Shown one piece after another: positions 39,588 through 49,041 of a stretch of DNA of 64,000 bases. The first letter of the stretch is position 1. Each line of letters begins with the position of its first letter. The stretch spans positions 1 through 64,000 of the forward strand of contig JAMXLJ010000093.1 in assembly GCA_024281095.1 (NCBI GenBank). The letters are read 5' to 3'. Position numbers and translations under genes: made by a program. The notes under the pieces are model-generated. The model worked only from the letters and a program-made list of their open reading frames with translations, did not search any database and had not been told where the DNA came from. The DNA is from Acidimicrobiia bacterium (GTDB lineage: Bacteria > Actinomycetota > Acidimicrobiia > IMCC26256 > JAMXLJ01).

Positions 39588-40414
39588 CAGGCATCATGCT
39601 CGACGACCGGCGCGTGGAGCTGCTTCGCATGGGCGAGGGCGAGCCCATCCTCTACCTGCACGGTCTCGCCGACGTGCACTCGGTGTTCGAGCCCGGCGAG
39701 CCGCCCCCGTTGCTCAGTCAGCTCGCCGCGGGCCGTGAGGTCCTTGCGCCGGCACACCCCGGTTACGAGGGAAGCGGTGAGCTCGGCGTGCACGCCGACG
39801 CCGAGGACTACGCGTTCCACCTGCTCGACGTCGTGGACGAGCTGCAGCTCGACGCCGTGGACATGGTCGGCGCGTCGTTGGGCGGGTGGCTCGCAGTCGA
39901 GTTCGCGCTCCGTCACCCCGCACGGGTGCGGCGACTTGTGCTCGTCAATCCGCTCGGGTTGCACGTGCCGCGCGCGAAGACCGGGCTGTTCTTCGGCGCC
40001 GCAGCCCCGCGCGGCATCGGCGGCTTTGCCGAAGTCCGGTCGATGCTGTTCTCGGATGCGCAATCGGCGGTCGCGACCGAAGCGCTGCCCGACGACATGA
40101 GTCGCGAACGTCAGCTTCGCTGGTTCGGAGGCCTTGCGGCTGCGGCCCGCCTCGGATGGCGCGGCCCCGAGCTGCGCAACCCGAAGCTGCGCGGCCGCCT
40201 GCGCCGCGTCACGATCCCGACGCTGCTGCTGTGGGGGAAACACGACCGCATCTCGTCGGTCGAGCATGCGCGGGCGTGGGAGCGTGAGTTGCCCGACGCG
40301 GAGCTCGTCCTCGTTCCCGACGCCGGGCACAGCGTGCCGTTGGAACGACCCGACGTCGCGTTCGACTGGATCTCGTCGTACCTGGCCCACCCCTCCGCTC
40401 CACTCACCGCGTAA
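39584..40414 (+). CDS. Alpha/beta hydrolase
   Basis: VGASLGGWLAVEFALRHPARVRRLVLVNPLG; GHSVPLERP; ATGA overlap with upstream gene. Confidence 0.9.
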   Translation: MTGIMLDDRRVELLRMGEGEPILYLHGLADVHSVFEPGEPPPLLSQLAAGREVLAPAHPGYEGSGELGVHADAEDYAFHLLDVVDELQLDAVDMVGASLGGWLAVEFALRHPARVRRLVLVNPLGLHVPRAKTGLFFGAAAPRGIGGFAEVRSMLFSDAQSAVATEALPDDMSRERQLRWFGGLAAAARLGWRGPELRNPKLRGRLRRVTIPTLLLWGKHDRISSVEHARAWERELPDAELVLVPDAGHSVPLERPDVAFDWISSYLAHPSAPLTA

Positions 40415-40446
40415 ACGGCCCGACTCGGACGGGCCAATCTCGAACA

Positions 40447-40495
40447 TCGGTTGGGACGATTTCGTGCTCGTACAGCGGAAAATCGTCCCAACCGA
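40447..40495. repeat. Structured hairpin repeat, copy C, between convergent genes
   Basis: TCGGTTGGGACGATTT-cgtgctcgtacagcgga-AAATCGTCCCAACCGA, 16-bp perfect stem; on the minus strand the loop resembles that at 20419-20462. Confidence 0.8.
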
Positions 40496-40501
40496 GCGGG
40501 G

Positions 40502-41443
40502 TTATTCGAAAGCGGGCATGACCTCACGCGCGAAGCGGCGCAGGGTGGCGGGGTCGGCGCGGTCGTGCGTGAAGAACACGAAGAACGTGATGCCACGTTG
40601 CACCTGTTCGCGAATGCGCTCGACCACTGCGTCGGGCGTTCCGGTGTAGCCCCCGTCGGCGAGACCCCAGCCCGGCCCGCCGAAGCGACGGTTCGCGAGC
40701 CGCATCGCATCATCGAGCTCCGACTCGTCACCGGCGAGCACCAGGACGGCCTCGTGCGAGATGCGGATGCTCGCCGGGTCACGACCGACGTCCGCACAGT
40801 GCCGGCGCAACGCGTCGCGCTTCGCGTCGAACTCCCCCAAGGCGTACGTCGGGCAGTTCCAGACGTCGGCGTAGCGGGCGACGATCGGAAGTGTGAACCG
40901 CTCGCCGGCACCACCGACGTGGATGGGCGGCCGCGGCCGCTGGACCGGGGGCGGCAAGTTGGGCATGTCGCGCACGCGATAGTGAGTTCCCTCGAACGAG
41001 GTCGACGCATGCTCGAACATGCTCGTGATCACCGCGAGTGCTTCGCCGAGCTCACTCGAACGCTCGCGTACAGTCCCCCACGGGATGCCGGCCCGCTCGT
41101 GCTCGGCCGCATACGAGCCGCTCCCAATGCCGAGCTCGAGGCGGCCGCCGGAGATCACGTCGAGTGACGTCGCCATCTTGGCGAGCAGCACGGGATGCCG
41201 GAACGTGTTGGACGACACGAGCTGGCCGGCGCGCAACCGGCTCGTGTGCGCGAGCACCGAGGATGTCAGCGTCCACGCCTCGAACGACGGTTGCTGGGGC
41301 AGCTCGGGGCCGTAGAGATGGTCGAAGAACCAGATGGAATGGAAGCCGAGCTCGTCGCAAAGCTCCGCGCGGGCGCGGATCTCGTCGTACGAGAAGCCGA
41401 TCTGGGGGAGATAGATGCCGAACTCGACCTTGGAGCGCTCCAC
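40502..41443 (-). CDS. LLM class (probably F420-dependent) oxidoreductase
   Basis: VEFGIYLPQIGFSYDEIRARAELCDELGFHSIWFFDHLYGPE...LELGIGSGSYAAEHERAGIPWG; GTG start assumed. Confidence 0.9.
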   Translation of the reverse strand: MERSKVEFGIYLPQIGFSYDEIRARAELCDELGFHSIWFFDHLYGPELPQQPSFEAWTLTSSVLAHTSRLRAGQLVSSNTFRHPVLLAKMATSLDVISGGRLELGIGSGSYAAEHERAGIPWGTVRERSSELGEALAVITSMFEHASTSFEGTHYRVRDMPNLPPPVQRPRPPIHVGGAGERFTLPIVARYADVWNCPTYALGEFDAKRDALRRHCADVGRDPASIRISHEAVLVLAGDESELDDAMRLANRRFGGPGWGLADGGYTGTPDAVVERIREQVQRGITFFVFFTHDRADPATLRRFAREVMPAFE

Positions 41444-41468
41444 GGCCCGGGGACCGTACACTCCCGCC

Positions 41469-41918
41469 ATGCCCGGCGTCGCGTTCAACCATGTCGGCCA
41501 CTGCGTCAACGATCTGGAACGGTCGCGACGGTTCTACGAGGAGCTCCTCGACTTCACGTTCCAACGCGTGATCTCACCGCCCGACGAGCCATCCGCCCAG
41601 TTGTTGCAGATGAAACCGCCGATCGGTATGACGGCGTGCTATCTCGGGCGTGACGGGCTGGTGCTCGAGCTGTTGCACTACGCGGACGCGGAAACCGTCC
41701 AACACGGGCCACGCGTGATGAACGAGACGGGCCTCACCCACTTGTCACTGAGCGTCGACGACATCGACGCGGTCTGCCGGCGCATTCCGGAGTACGGCGG
41801 CGAGGTCCTCGCCGACACGAATATCGGCTTCGGTGTGTTCGTGCGCGATCCCGACGGTCAGCTGATCGAGCTGCTGCCGATGAGCTACCGCGAGCAGCTC
41901 GACCAGGCGAGCAGCTGA
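41469..41918 (+). CDS. VOC family protein (glyoxalase-like)
   Basis: FNHVGHCVNDLERSRRFYEELLDFTF...FVRDPDGQLIELL. Confidence 0.9.
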   Translation: MPGVAFNHVGHCVNDLERSRRFYEELLDFTFQRVISPPDEPSAQLLQMKPPIGMTACYLGRDGLVLELLHYADAETVQHGPRVMNETGLTHLSLSVDDIDAVCRRIPEYGGEVLADTNIGFGVFVRDPDGQLIELLPMSYREQLDQASS

Positions 41919-42022
41919 CCCGGCGTCGCGCGTCCGCGCGCTCGCCACGCGCATGGTGCCCATTCGCACCGGGAACGCTGACGGTCGCGTATCGTTGAAC
42001 GAGGCCGACGAAGGACGACTCG

Positions 42023-42931
42023 ATGCACGATCGGATCGGGCTCCTGTACCTCGAACGGCTCGGCGCCGACGACGTCGAGCTGCTCGCCGACGCCGCCCGA
42101 CACGGCGGTTACCGCGAGGTCGATGCCGCGCGGTTGCGCGCGGAGCCGGCTCGGATCGTGCCGTTGTTGTCGGAGCAGGCCACGCGTGACGCGGTGTTCG
42201 GCACCGCCGAGGAACTCGCGACCCCGGGCCGCCTCGTCACGGCGCGTGCCACCGCGTCGGCCTTCCTCACCTTCGCGGTCGCGGTGCACCAGGCCGCCGC
42301 AGAGTTGGACGACCTGCACTTCACCGCGGAGTGGGTGGGCCCGCGCCGGCGTCTGCCTGTGTTCGACGTGCCCGTCCTGCGCGACTTCGTCGCCGATCCG
42401 ATGCGCCGGCTGTTCCTGGTCGAGCTGCTCGCGTCGTACACCCACGTTGGCAGCGGAGCCACCTGGGAACGGACCTCGCGCGGCTGGCGACGCCGTCGGT
42501 TCAGCGAGCTCGAGCCTGCGCAGCTCGCCGCGCTGCTCGAGGTCGTCCCGGAGTCGGAACGGCCCGGTGTGTACCGGCGCCTCGGCGACCTCGCCCTCTT
42601 TCTCACGGGCGTGTTCCCGGACCACACCGCGGCGCGCGGCCTCGGGCCGGCGCAACGGCTCCGCCTGCTGCGCGTCAGTGGCGTCGACGCGGACATCGAC
42701 GACGTCCTGCCCGCCGATGTCACCGCACTGGGCACCGTTGGACTCCTGGAGCTGCTCGGTGAGCGTTGGTACCGCCTCGCGGTCGCGAACGCGCGGCCCC
42801 CGCTCACGGCGACGATGCAGGTGACGGGAGCAGTCTCGGAACAGTTCCGGCAGGCTCGCCGGGTGCTCAACTTCGTCACCGATCAATTCCTGTTCCCCAT
42901 GCGGGGACAGTGGTTCGGGATCGCGAGCTGA
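42023..42931 (+). CDS. Hypothetical protein, ~300 aa
   Basis: ORF with start following an A/G-rich stretch; GC codon bias; no family recognised. Confidence 0.65.
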   Translation: MHDRIGLLYLERLGADDVELLADAARHGGYREVDAARLRAEPARIVPLLSEQATRDAVFGTAEELATPGRLVTARATASAFLTFAVAVHQAAAELDDLHFTAEWVGPRRRLPVFDVPVLRDFVADPMRRLFLVELLASYTHVGSGATWERTSRGWRRRRFSELEPAQLAALLEVVPESERPGVYRRLGDLALFLTGVFPDHTAARGLGPAQRLRLLRVSGVDADIDDVLPADVTALGTVGLLELLGERWYRLAVANARPPLTATMQVTGAVSEQFRQARRVLNFVTDQFLFPMRGQWFGIAS

Positions 42932-42995
42932 AGCGGAGGCGTGGCCGGAGGCCGGGACGCCGCAGCGGAAGCGACCTGACAACATCGCGAGCTGA
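42920..42995. repeat. MIRU-like structured intergenic element, single copy
   Basis: AGCGGAGGCGTGGCCGGAGGCCGGGACGCCGCAGCGGAAGCGACCTGACAAC flanked by a 12-bp direct repeat ATCGCGAGCTGA (42920-42931 and 42984-42995). Confidence 0.7.
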
Positions 42996-42999
42996 GGGG

Positions 43000-43989
43000 T
43001 CAGCGGGTAGGGCGGGGCAACGTCACTTCCGCGACGAGCGAGCCGTCCTCCTCCGAGAGCGTGAGGCTGCCGGCCAGATCCGTTGCGGCGGCAGCAACCG
43101 CCTCGAGCGCGGGCGCGGCGTCCGCGTCGGCGGTCCAGCCCGTACACGACACGGTCAGTCCCACGGAGTCCGCCGCGCTGCGCACGGTCACGGCGATGCT
43201 CTCGGAACGCTTCGCAACCGCGGCGAGCAGTTCCTGTGCCATCCGCAGTGCGCCGAGCGCGAACGCGGCATCGAGCTCGGCCTCCATCACCGCCTCGGCG
43301 AGCTCCGCGTACGTGCCGACGTCCTCGCGAAGCAGCTCGACCTCGGTGGTCAGGGCAGCAGCGAGACGCTCGGCCGGCCCGATGAGCTCCGCGTCCGCCG
43401 CCGCGGGCTCGGGAAGCCATCCGGAACGGTGCTGGCGCAGCAGCTCGAGGCGCCACAGTGCTTCCGACAGCCCGGGCGGGCCGGTCTCGAGCGACACCTG
43501 GTGCGCGAGCCGCGCGATCTGGTCCTCGAGCGCCCGGGCCCGGGCCTCCTGGTCGGAACACCGCTGCTCCGCGTCCTTCGCGTCGCGTTCACTCGCCTCG
43601 GCTCGCTGCTCCAGTGCGACGTGCGGGCGCCGGTCGCGCATCACGACGACAGAACCGCCGGGCACCACGACCTCCCGATAGACGACCGGGACCGGGTCGC
43701 CACCGGACGCGTGCACCTCACGCGCTCCGCTGGTGCGGTCATCGCGAAGCACGCGTTGATCGAACGCGCCGGGTTCGCCGAGATCGCTCGCACTCCAGCC
43801 GAGCAGTGTGCGCGCCCGATCATCGACCGCGACGACGCGACGCGCCCGGTCGAGGCGCAGTGTCGCGTCGTCGGGCGCGACCAGCGCTTCGAGCGCCGGC
43901 ACTTGACGCGCAATGCGCACGGACATGATCACGAGGATCACCGCGACGACGACGAGAACGCCGGCAACCGCGACCGCGACCACACCCAC
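43000..43989 (-). CDS. Membrane-anchored PAS-like/coiled-coil signalling protein
   Basis: N-terminal TM; PAS-like segment LRLDRARRVVAVDDRARTLLGWSASDLGEPG; coiled coil; degenerate C-terminal domain. Confidence 0.55.
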   Translation of the reverse strand: MGVVAVAVAGVLVVVAVILVIMSVRIARQVPALEALVAPDDATLRLDRARRVVAVDDRARTLLGWSASDLGEPGAFDQRVLRDDRTSGAREVHASGGDPVPVVYREVVVPGGSVVVMRDRRPHVALEQRAEASERDAKDAEQRCSDQEARARALEDQIARLAHQVSLETGPPGLSEALWRLELLRQHRSGWLPEPAAADAELIGPAERLAAALTTEVELLREDVGTYAELAEAVMEAELDAAFALGALRMAQELLAAVAKRSESIAVTVRSAADSVGLTVSCTGWTADADAAPALEAVAAAATDLAGSLTLSEEDGSLVAEVTLPRPTR

Positions 43990-44022
43990 GGCGTGCAGGC
44001 TATGCGTGTTGTGCGCGCGCGG

Positions 44023-44979
44023 TCACCCCGCGAGCAGCTCCCGTGCGCCTGTGTCGGCCGAGGGATGACGCAAACGCGCCAGTGCCTTCGACTCGATCTG
44101 CCGGATCCGCTCACGCGTGAGGCTGAACAGCGCGCCCACCTCCTCGGGCGTGCGCGGCTCGCCCCGGTCGAGGCCGAAGCGCAGCCGCAGGATCTCACGC
44201 TCGCGCTCGTCGAGCACCGAGAGCAGCTTCTCGACCTCGGCGGGCAGCATCGCGTTCGCAGCCACGTCGAACGGCGCCTCAGCCGAACGATCCTCGATGA
44301 GGTCGCCCAGCTCGGTCTCACCATCCTCGCCGACGAGCTCCGACAGCGAGACCGGCTCCGACGCATGACGCAACAGCTCCGTGACCTTGGCCTCGGGAGT
44401 GTCGAGCGCCTCGGACAGCTCGCTCAGCGTCGGCCCGCGGCCGAGCTCGGCCTCGAGCTTGGCCCGGGTCTTCTGCAGCCGGGCGAGCTCGTCGCCCGCG
44501 TGCACCGGCAGCCGGATCGTGCGGCCGGTGTTCGCGATGCCGCGCTGGATCGCCTGGCGGATCCACCAGGTCGCGTACGTGGAGAACTTGAACCCCTTGC
44601 GCCAGTCGAACTTCTCGACCGCGTGCATGAGGCCGAGATTGCCCTCCTGCACCAGGTCCAGAAGCGGGAGACCGGACGCCTGGTAGCGCTTCGCGATCGA
44701 CACGACGAGGCGGAGGTTCGCGTTCACGAAGGTCTGACGGGCCGCTTCACCCCGGCGGGCGATGCGACCGAGCTCGGCACGGTCGGAGCGGCTCAGCGCG
44801 GCATCGGCCCGCTCGAGGGCTTCGCGCGCGTCGCGGCCGGCCTCGATCTCCTGCGCCAGACGGGCCTCGTCAGCCTTCGTGAGCAACTCGTGGCGGCCGA
44901 TGTCGTCGAGGTAGAGGCGGACGAGGTCCTCGTCCGGTGCCTCGGCTCGGCGGTCGACTCGCTTGGTGGTTCGGGCCAA
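44023..44979 (-). CDS. RNA polymerase sigma factor, RpoD/SigA family (short, group-2-like)
   Basis: [102 protein letters not shown] start preceded by GGAGG. Confidence 0.93.
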   Translation of the reverse strand: MARTTKRVDRRAEAPDEDLVRLYLDDIGRHELLTKADEARLAQEIEAGRDAREALERADAALSRSDRAELGRIARRGEAARQTFVNANLRLVVSIAKRYQASGLPLLDLVQEGNLGLMHAVEKFDWRKGFKFSTYATWWIRQAIQRGIANTGRTIRLPVHAGDELARLQKTRAKLEAELGRGPTLSELSEALDTPEAKVTELLRHASEPVSLSELVGEDGETELGDLIEDRSAEAPFDVAANAMLPAEVEKLLSVLDEREREILRLRFGLDRGEPRTPEEVGALFSLTRERIRQIESKALARLRHPSADTGARELLAG

Positions 44980-45079
44980 TGATCCTCCATCAGTCGTCCC
45001 GTCGCGGCGGGGGGCACGCGCCGGGGACGATTCCCGGGCACCCTGTGGGTGCTCCCCGGGGTCTCCCAAAAAGGAACGC

Positions 45080-45130
45080 CCGTTCGGCAGGCTTTGTTCC
45101 ATGTTGGTCGGCGGAGCGGGCGTTCTCCGA
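45080..45130 (-). terminator. Terminator-like hairpin upstream of the sigma factor gene
   Basis: Minus strand GAACGCCCG...CGGGCGTTC followed by CTTTTT. Confidence 0.5.
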
Positions 45131-45366
45131 ACCGGGCGGACGAGCCCGCTGACCAGGCACGCTCTGAAGTGGTGGCGCCATGGGACGCTCCCGCCGAGCA
45201 CACGGTTCCAACTCCGCCGCCGCCCCGTGCATTCCACCGAGGCGATCCAGACGTGCCCGCTCGTTCTGCCACGGAGTGCGTTACACGACCACTCCCCCCT
45301 CCGTCGGGGGATCAAACGGGCGGGAGGGCGGTCCCCGCTCCGTCTGCTGAGTACGCTGCCCCGCCC

Positions 45367-46161
45367 GTGGCCGACATCGTCGACAACTTCCGGGTCGCAG
45401 ACCGCGTCGCCGTGATCACCGGGGCCGGGCGGGGCATCGGAGCGGCCGTGGCCCGGACGCTCGCTTCCGCCGGGGCCGACGTCGGTCTCACGGCCCGGAC
45501 CGCCGACCAGCTCGAGGACGTCGCGGCCCAGATCCGTGAGCTCGGTCGGCGGGCCGTTGTGGTGCCGGGGGACGTCAACGACACCTCGGTGCTGGCGAGG
45601 CTGGTGGATCGCACGGTCACGGAGCTCGGTCGCCTCGACATCGTCGTGAACAACGCGGGCGGCACGGCGCCACGGCCGTTCCTGGCGACGAGCGAGGGCT
45701 ACCTCGAGCGGGCGTTCCACTTCAACGTGACGACCGCGTTCGCACTCGCCAAGGCGGCCACGCCGCACCTTCTCGAGAGCGGCGAGGGCGCGGTGGTCAA
45801 CATCTCGTCCGCGATCGGACGGCTGCGTGACCGCGGGTTCGTCGCGTACGGCACCGCCAAGGCCGCCCTCACGCACCTCACCCGGCTCATGGCCGCCGAT
45901 CTGGCGCCGCGGGTGCGGGTGAACGGGATCGCGGTCGGGTCGGTCGCGACGTCCGCGTTGGAAACGGTCCTCACCGACGATGCGATCCGCGAGGAGATGG
46001 TGCACCGCACGCCGCTGCGCCGGCTCGGACGGCCCGACGACATCGCACTGTGCGCCCTGTACCTGGCGTCGCCGGCCGCGAGCTTCGTCACCGGCAAGAT
46101 CTTCGAGGTCGACGGAGGGCTCGAAGAACCGAATCTCGCGCTCGGTCTGCCCGACCTCTGA
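45367..46161 (+). CDS. SDR family oxidoreductase
   Basis: [32 protein letters not shown] start. Confidence 0.93.
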   Translation: MADIVDNFRVADRVAVITGAGRGIGAAVARTLASAGADVGLTARTADQLEDVAAQIRELGRRAVVVPGDVNDTSVLARLVDRTVTELGRLDIVVNNAGGTAPRPFLATSEGYLERAFHFNVTTAFALAKAATPHLLESGEGAVVNISSAIGRLRDRGFVAYGTAKAALTHLTRLMAADLAPRVRVNGIAVGSVATSALETVLTDDAIREEMVHRTPLRRLGRPDDIALCALYLASPAASFVTGKIFEVDGGLEEPNLALGLPDL

Positions 46162-46162
46162 T

Positions 46163-46765
46163 TCAGGACGCTTCGGCCGCGGCGGGGCGGTACGCGCAGA
46201 CGAGCACGCCCGTGCTCGCGGTCGTCGCCGACACGAGCTCGAGTGGCCGTGCCTCGCGGTCGTCGGGGAAGAGCCGCTTGCCACCGCCGAGGAGGATCGG
46301 CTCGAGCATGAGCCGGTACTCGTCGACGAGATCGTTGCTGATGAGCTGCCGCGCGAGCGAGGGACTGCCCATCACCTGCATCGCGCCACCCGGCTGCTCA
46401 CGTAACGCACGAATGGCGCCGAGTGCGTCGGCTGCGGGAAGCAGCTTGCTGTTGGTCCAGGTGAGGTCGTCCTGCGTCAGTGTGCGCGAAGCGACGTACT
46501 TGTCGATCTCGTTCATACGATCGGCGAACGGATCCCCGGCCCGATCCGGCCACGCCGCCGCCATCGTCTGCCACGTGCGTCGCCCGAAGAGGAGCGCGTC
46601 CGTGGCCGCCATCACCTCGCCGATCACCGGGCCCATCGCGTCGGGATCGAAGAACGGCATCGACCAGGCACCGTGCCGGAACCCGCCATCCGTGTCCTCC
46701 TCGCGGCCGCCCGGAGCCTGAACGACGCCGTCGAGGCTCATGAAGTCACTGAGGATGATGCGCAT
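46163..46765 (-). CDS. Dihydrofolate reductase family protein (RibD C-terminal-like)
   Basis: [20 protein letters not shown]...[17 protein letters not shown]...[37 protein letters not shown]. Confidence 0.92.
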   Translation of the reverse strand: MRIILSDFMSLDGVVQAPGGREEDTDGGFRHGAWSMPFFDPDAMGPVIGEVMAATDALLFGRRTWQTMAAAWPDRAGDPFADRMNEIDKYVASRTLTQDDLTWTNSKLLPAADALGAIRALREQPGGAMQVMGSPSLARQLISNDLVDEYRLMLEPILLGGGKRLFPDDREARPLELVSATTASTGVLVCAYRPAAAEAS

Positions 46766-46837
46766 GCCGGCTCCTTGGGTGAGTTCGATGGTTTCGACGC
46801 CGCGATGCACGCGAAGTCATCGGCCTAATCTCCCCGC

Positions 46838-47422
46838 ATGGCCGCGCCCGTCATCCCGATCACCGGCAACGACGAGGCCGATCGGCTGCTCGTCGACGAC
46901 CCGTTCGCGCTGTTGCTCGGCATGCTCCTCGACCAGCAGGTACCCATGGAGGTGGCGTTCCGGGCGCCGTGGGTGTTGAAGCAACGGCTCGGCGGCATGC
47001 TCGACGCGACCGCGCTGGCGGCGATGGACCCCGACGCCGTCGAGGCGGCATTCAGGGAGAAGCCCGCACTGCACCGGTTCCCGGCCTCGATGGCGAAACG
47101 CGCTCATGCCCTCGCGACGCATGTCGTCGAGAACTACGGGGGCGACGCGGCCGCGATCTGGCGTGACGTCGACGACCCGGCGGTCCTCTTCGAGCGGCTC
47201 CGTGCACTTCCGGGCTACGGCGACGAGAAGGCGAAGATCTTTCTCGCGATCCTCGGCAAGCGGCTCGACGCCGCGCCGAGCGGATGGCAGGCCGTCGCGA
47301 AGCCGTTCGGCGACCCGACGCCCCGGTCTGTGGCCGACGTCGACTCGGCGGAGTCGTTGGCGCGCGTCCGCGAGTGGAAACGGGCCCAGAAGGCGAAGGG
47401 CAAGGGGAAAGGGGACATGTAG
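46838..47422 (+). CDS. HhH-GPD-type base excision DNA repair protein
   Basis: ITGNDEADRLLVDDPFALLLGMLLDQQVPMEVAFRAP...LPGYGDEKAKIFLAILGKRL. Confidence 0.85.
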   Translation: MAAPVIPITGNDEADRLLVDDPFALLLGMLLDQQVPMEVAFRAPWVLKQRLGGMLDATALAAMDPDAVEAAFREKPALHRFPASMAKRAHALATHVVENYGGDAAAIWRDVDDPAVLFERLRALPGYGDEKAKIFLAILGKRLDAAPSGWQAVAKPFGDPTPRSVADVDSAESLARVREWKRAQKAKGKGKGDM

Positions 47423-47424
47423 CA

Positions 47425-48183
47425 ATGCCGGCCAAGGTCGACTTCGCGTACTTCTCGTTCACCGAGATCACCGACCCGGCCGAGCACGACTCGTACAACG
47501 AGTGGCACCTGCTCGATCACATGCCGGAGAATCTTGCGCTCCCCGGCATTGCGTGGGCACAACGCTGGGTCGCCAGTCCCGACCTCCCGGTGTTCGGGGT
47601 CGACGAGGCGTTGCGTCCGGTTCACTACGTGACGGCGTACCTGATGACTGAGCCGGCCGAGCGCACACTGGGTGAGTTCATGGCGCTCGGCGAGCGTCTG
47701 CGGTCGCTCGGCCGCTTTCATCGTCAACGGCAGGCGCTGCTCGGTGGCCCGTTCCGCCTGGTGAAGTGCTACGCCGCGCCGCGCACCCTCGTGAGCGCGG
47801 ATGCGATCCCGTACCGGCCGCATCGGGGCATGCTCATCACCGTCGGCGACGTCGTGGAACGCGGGCGCAGCGACGAGGTCGCGCGCTGGCTCGACGACGT
47901 GCACGTGCCCGATCTCCTCACGGTCCCCGGAGTCGCCGGGGTGTGGACGTTCCAGGCGATGCCGGGGGCGACCACCACCCTCCCACCGAACCCGCCGACG
48001 CGGTCGGTGCAGCTGTGCTGGCTCGACGACGACCCGATGACGGTCGGCGGATCGATTGCGGAGAAGGTCGGCGACGTGCCGTTCACCGACGACACCTGGC
48101 ACATCGCGTACCGGCGCACGCTCGCTCCCATCGATCCGCATGGTCCGTTCGACTGGTTCTCGCCGGAGCGGCGTCGTGGGTGA
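47425..48183 (+). CDS. Conserved hypothetical protein (EthD/dimeric alpha-beta barrel-like)
   Basis: DFAYFSFTEITDPAEHDSYNEWHLLDHMPENLALPGIAWAQRWV; two half-repeats. Confidence 0.6.
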   Translation: MPAKVDFAYFSFTEITDPAEHDSYNEWHLLDHMPENLALPGIAWAQRWVASPDLPVFGVDEALRPVHYVTAYLMTEPAERTLGEFMALGERLRSLGRFHRQRQALLGGPFRLVKCYAAPRTLVSADAIPYRPHRGMLITVGDVVERGRSDEVARWLDDVHVPDLLTVPGVAGVWTFQAMPGATTTLPPNPPTRSVQLCWLDDDPMTVGGSIAEKVGDVPFTDDTWHIAYRRTLAPIDPHGPFDWFSPERRRG

Positions 48184-48952
48184 CACGGTGGTCTACGAGC
48201 GCGACGGCAACCTCGTCACGATCACGTACAACCGCCCCGAAGTTCTCAACGCGATCAACGCCGAGCTGCGCCAAGACCTCAACGACGCATGGACGCGCTT
48301 CCGCGACGACGAGGAGGCGTGGGTCGCCATCCTCACGGGCGCGGGCGACTCGTTCTGCGCCGGCGCCGATCTCCACGACGGCGCGGGTGCGGCCGGCACA
48401 TTCCCCGGCTCGTTCTGGGAGATCCCCACGATCAACTCGTTCGAGAGCGGCCTCGAGCTGTGGAAGCCGACGATCGCGGCAATCGACGGGTACTGCCTGG
48501 GGTACGGCCTCACCGCGGTCGCCGCGTGCGACTTCGTCATCGCGACCGAGCGGGCCCAGTTCGGGTTCCCGGAGGTCCGCCTCGGCGTGCCGACGATCGT
48601 CGGGGCGATCAGGCTCCCAGGCCGCATCTCGATGCAGCACGCGCTCGAGCTGCTCCTCACGGGTGATCGGATCGACGCGGGACGGGCCCGCGACATCGGG
48701 CTCGTGCTCGAAGTGGTGCCGCCCGACGAGCTCATGCGGGCGGCGCGACGGCTCGCGGACCGACTGTTGCAGGCTGCACCGCTCGCGGCGCGCGCGACCA
48801 AGGAGATGGCGTACCGCGGCCGGGCGCTCCCCTGGCTCGACGCGGTCCGGATGGGTGAGACGATGCGGAGGGTCGCGGGCGCGACCGAGGACGCGCGCGA
48901 AGGCATGGCCGCGGCGCGCGAAGGCCGCGCACCGAGGTGGCGCGGCCGCTGA
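48176..48952 (+). CDS. Enoyl-CoA hydratase/isomerase family protein
   Basis: VTITYNRPEVLNAINAEL...AILTGAGDSFCAGADL...AIDGYCLGYGLTAVAACDFVIATERAQFGFPEVRLG; GTG start overlapping upstream gene. Confidence 0.93.
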   Translation: MGDTVVYERDGNLVTITYNRPEVLNAINAELRQDLNDAWTRFRDDEEAWVAILTGAGDSFCAGADLHDGAGAAGTFPGSFWEIPTINSFESGLELWKPTIAAIDGYCLGYGLTAVAACDFVIATERAQFGFPEVRLGVPTIVGAIRLPGRISMQHALELLLTGDRIDAGRARDIGLVLEVVPPDELMRAARRLADRLLQAAPLAARATKEMAYRGRALPWLDAVRMGETMRRVAGATEDAREGMAAAREGRAPRWRGR

Positions 48953-49041
48953 CCCCCCGCGTGCCAGTTGGGTCGCTCAGGCCAGCGATACCGGGGAAGA
49001 TCGCCCCCAAAGGCGCGAAGTGCGTTGCAGTCGTGCGGGGG

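Noticed and set aside
42766-44982. 738-aa plus-strand ORF antisense to a signalling protein and sigma factor
   Set aside because: Opposite strand holds clear homologues (RpoD family); low-complexity Arg/Asp/Val-rich composition typical of high-GC shadow ORFs
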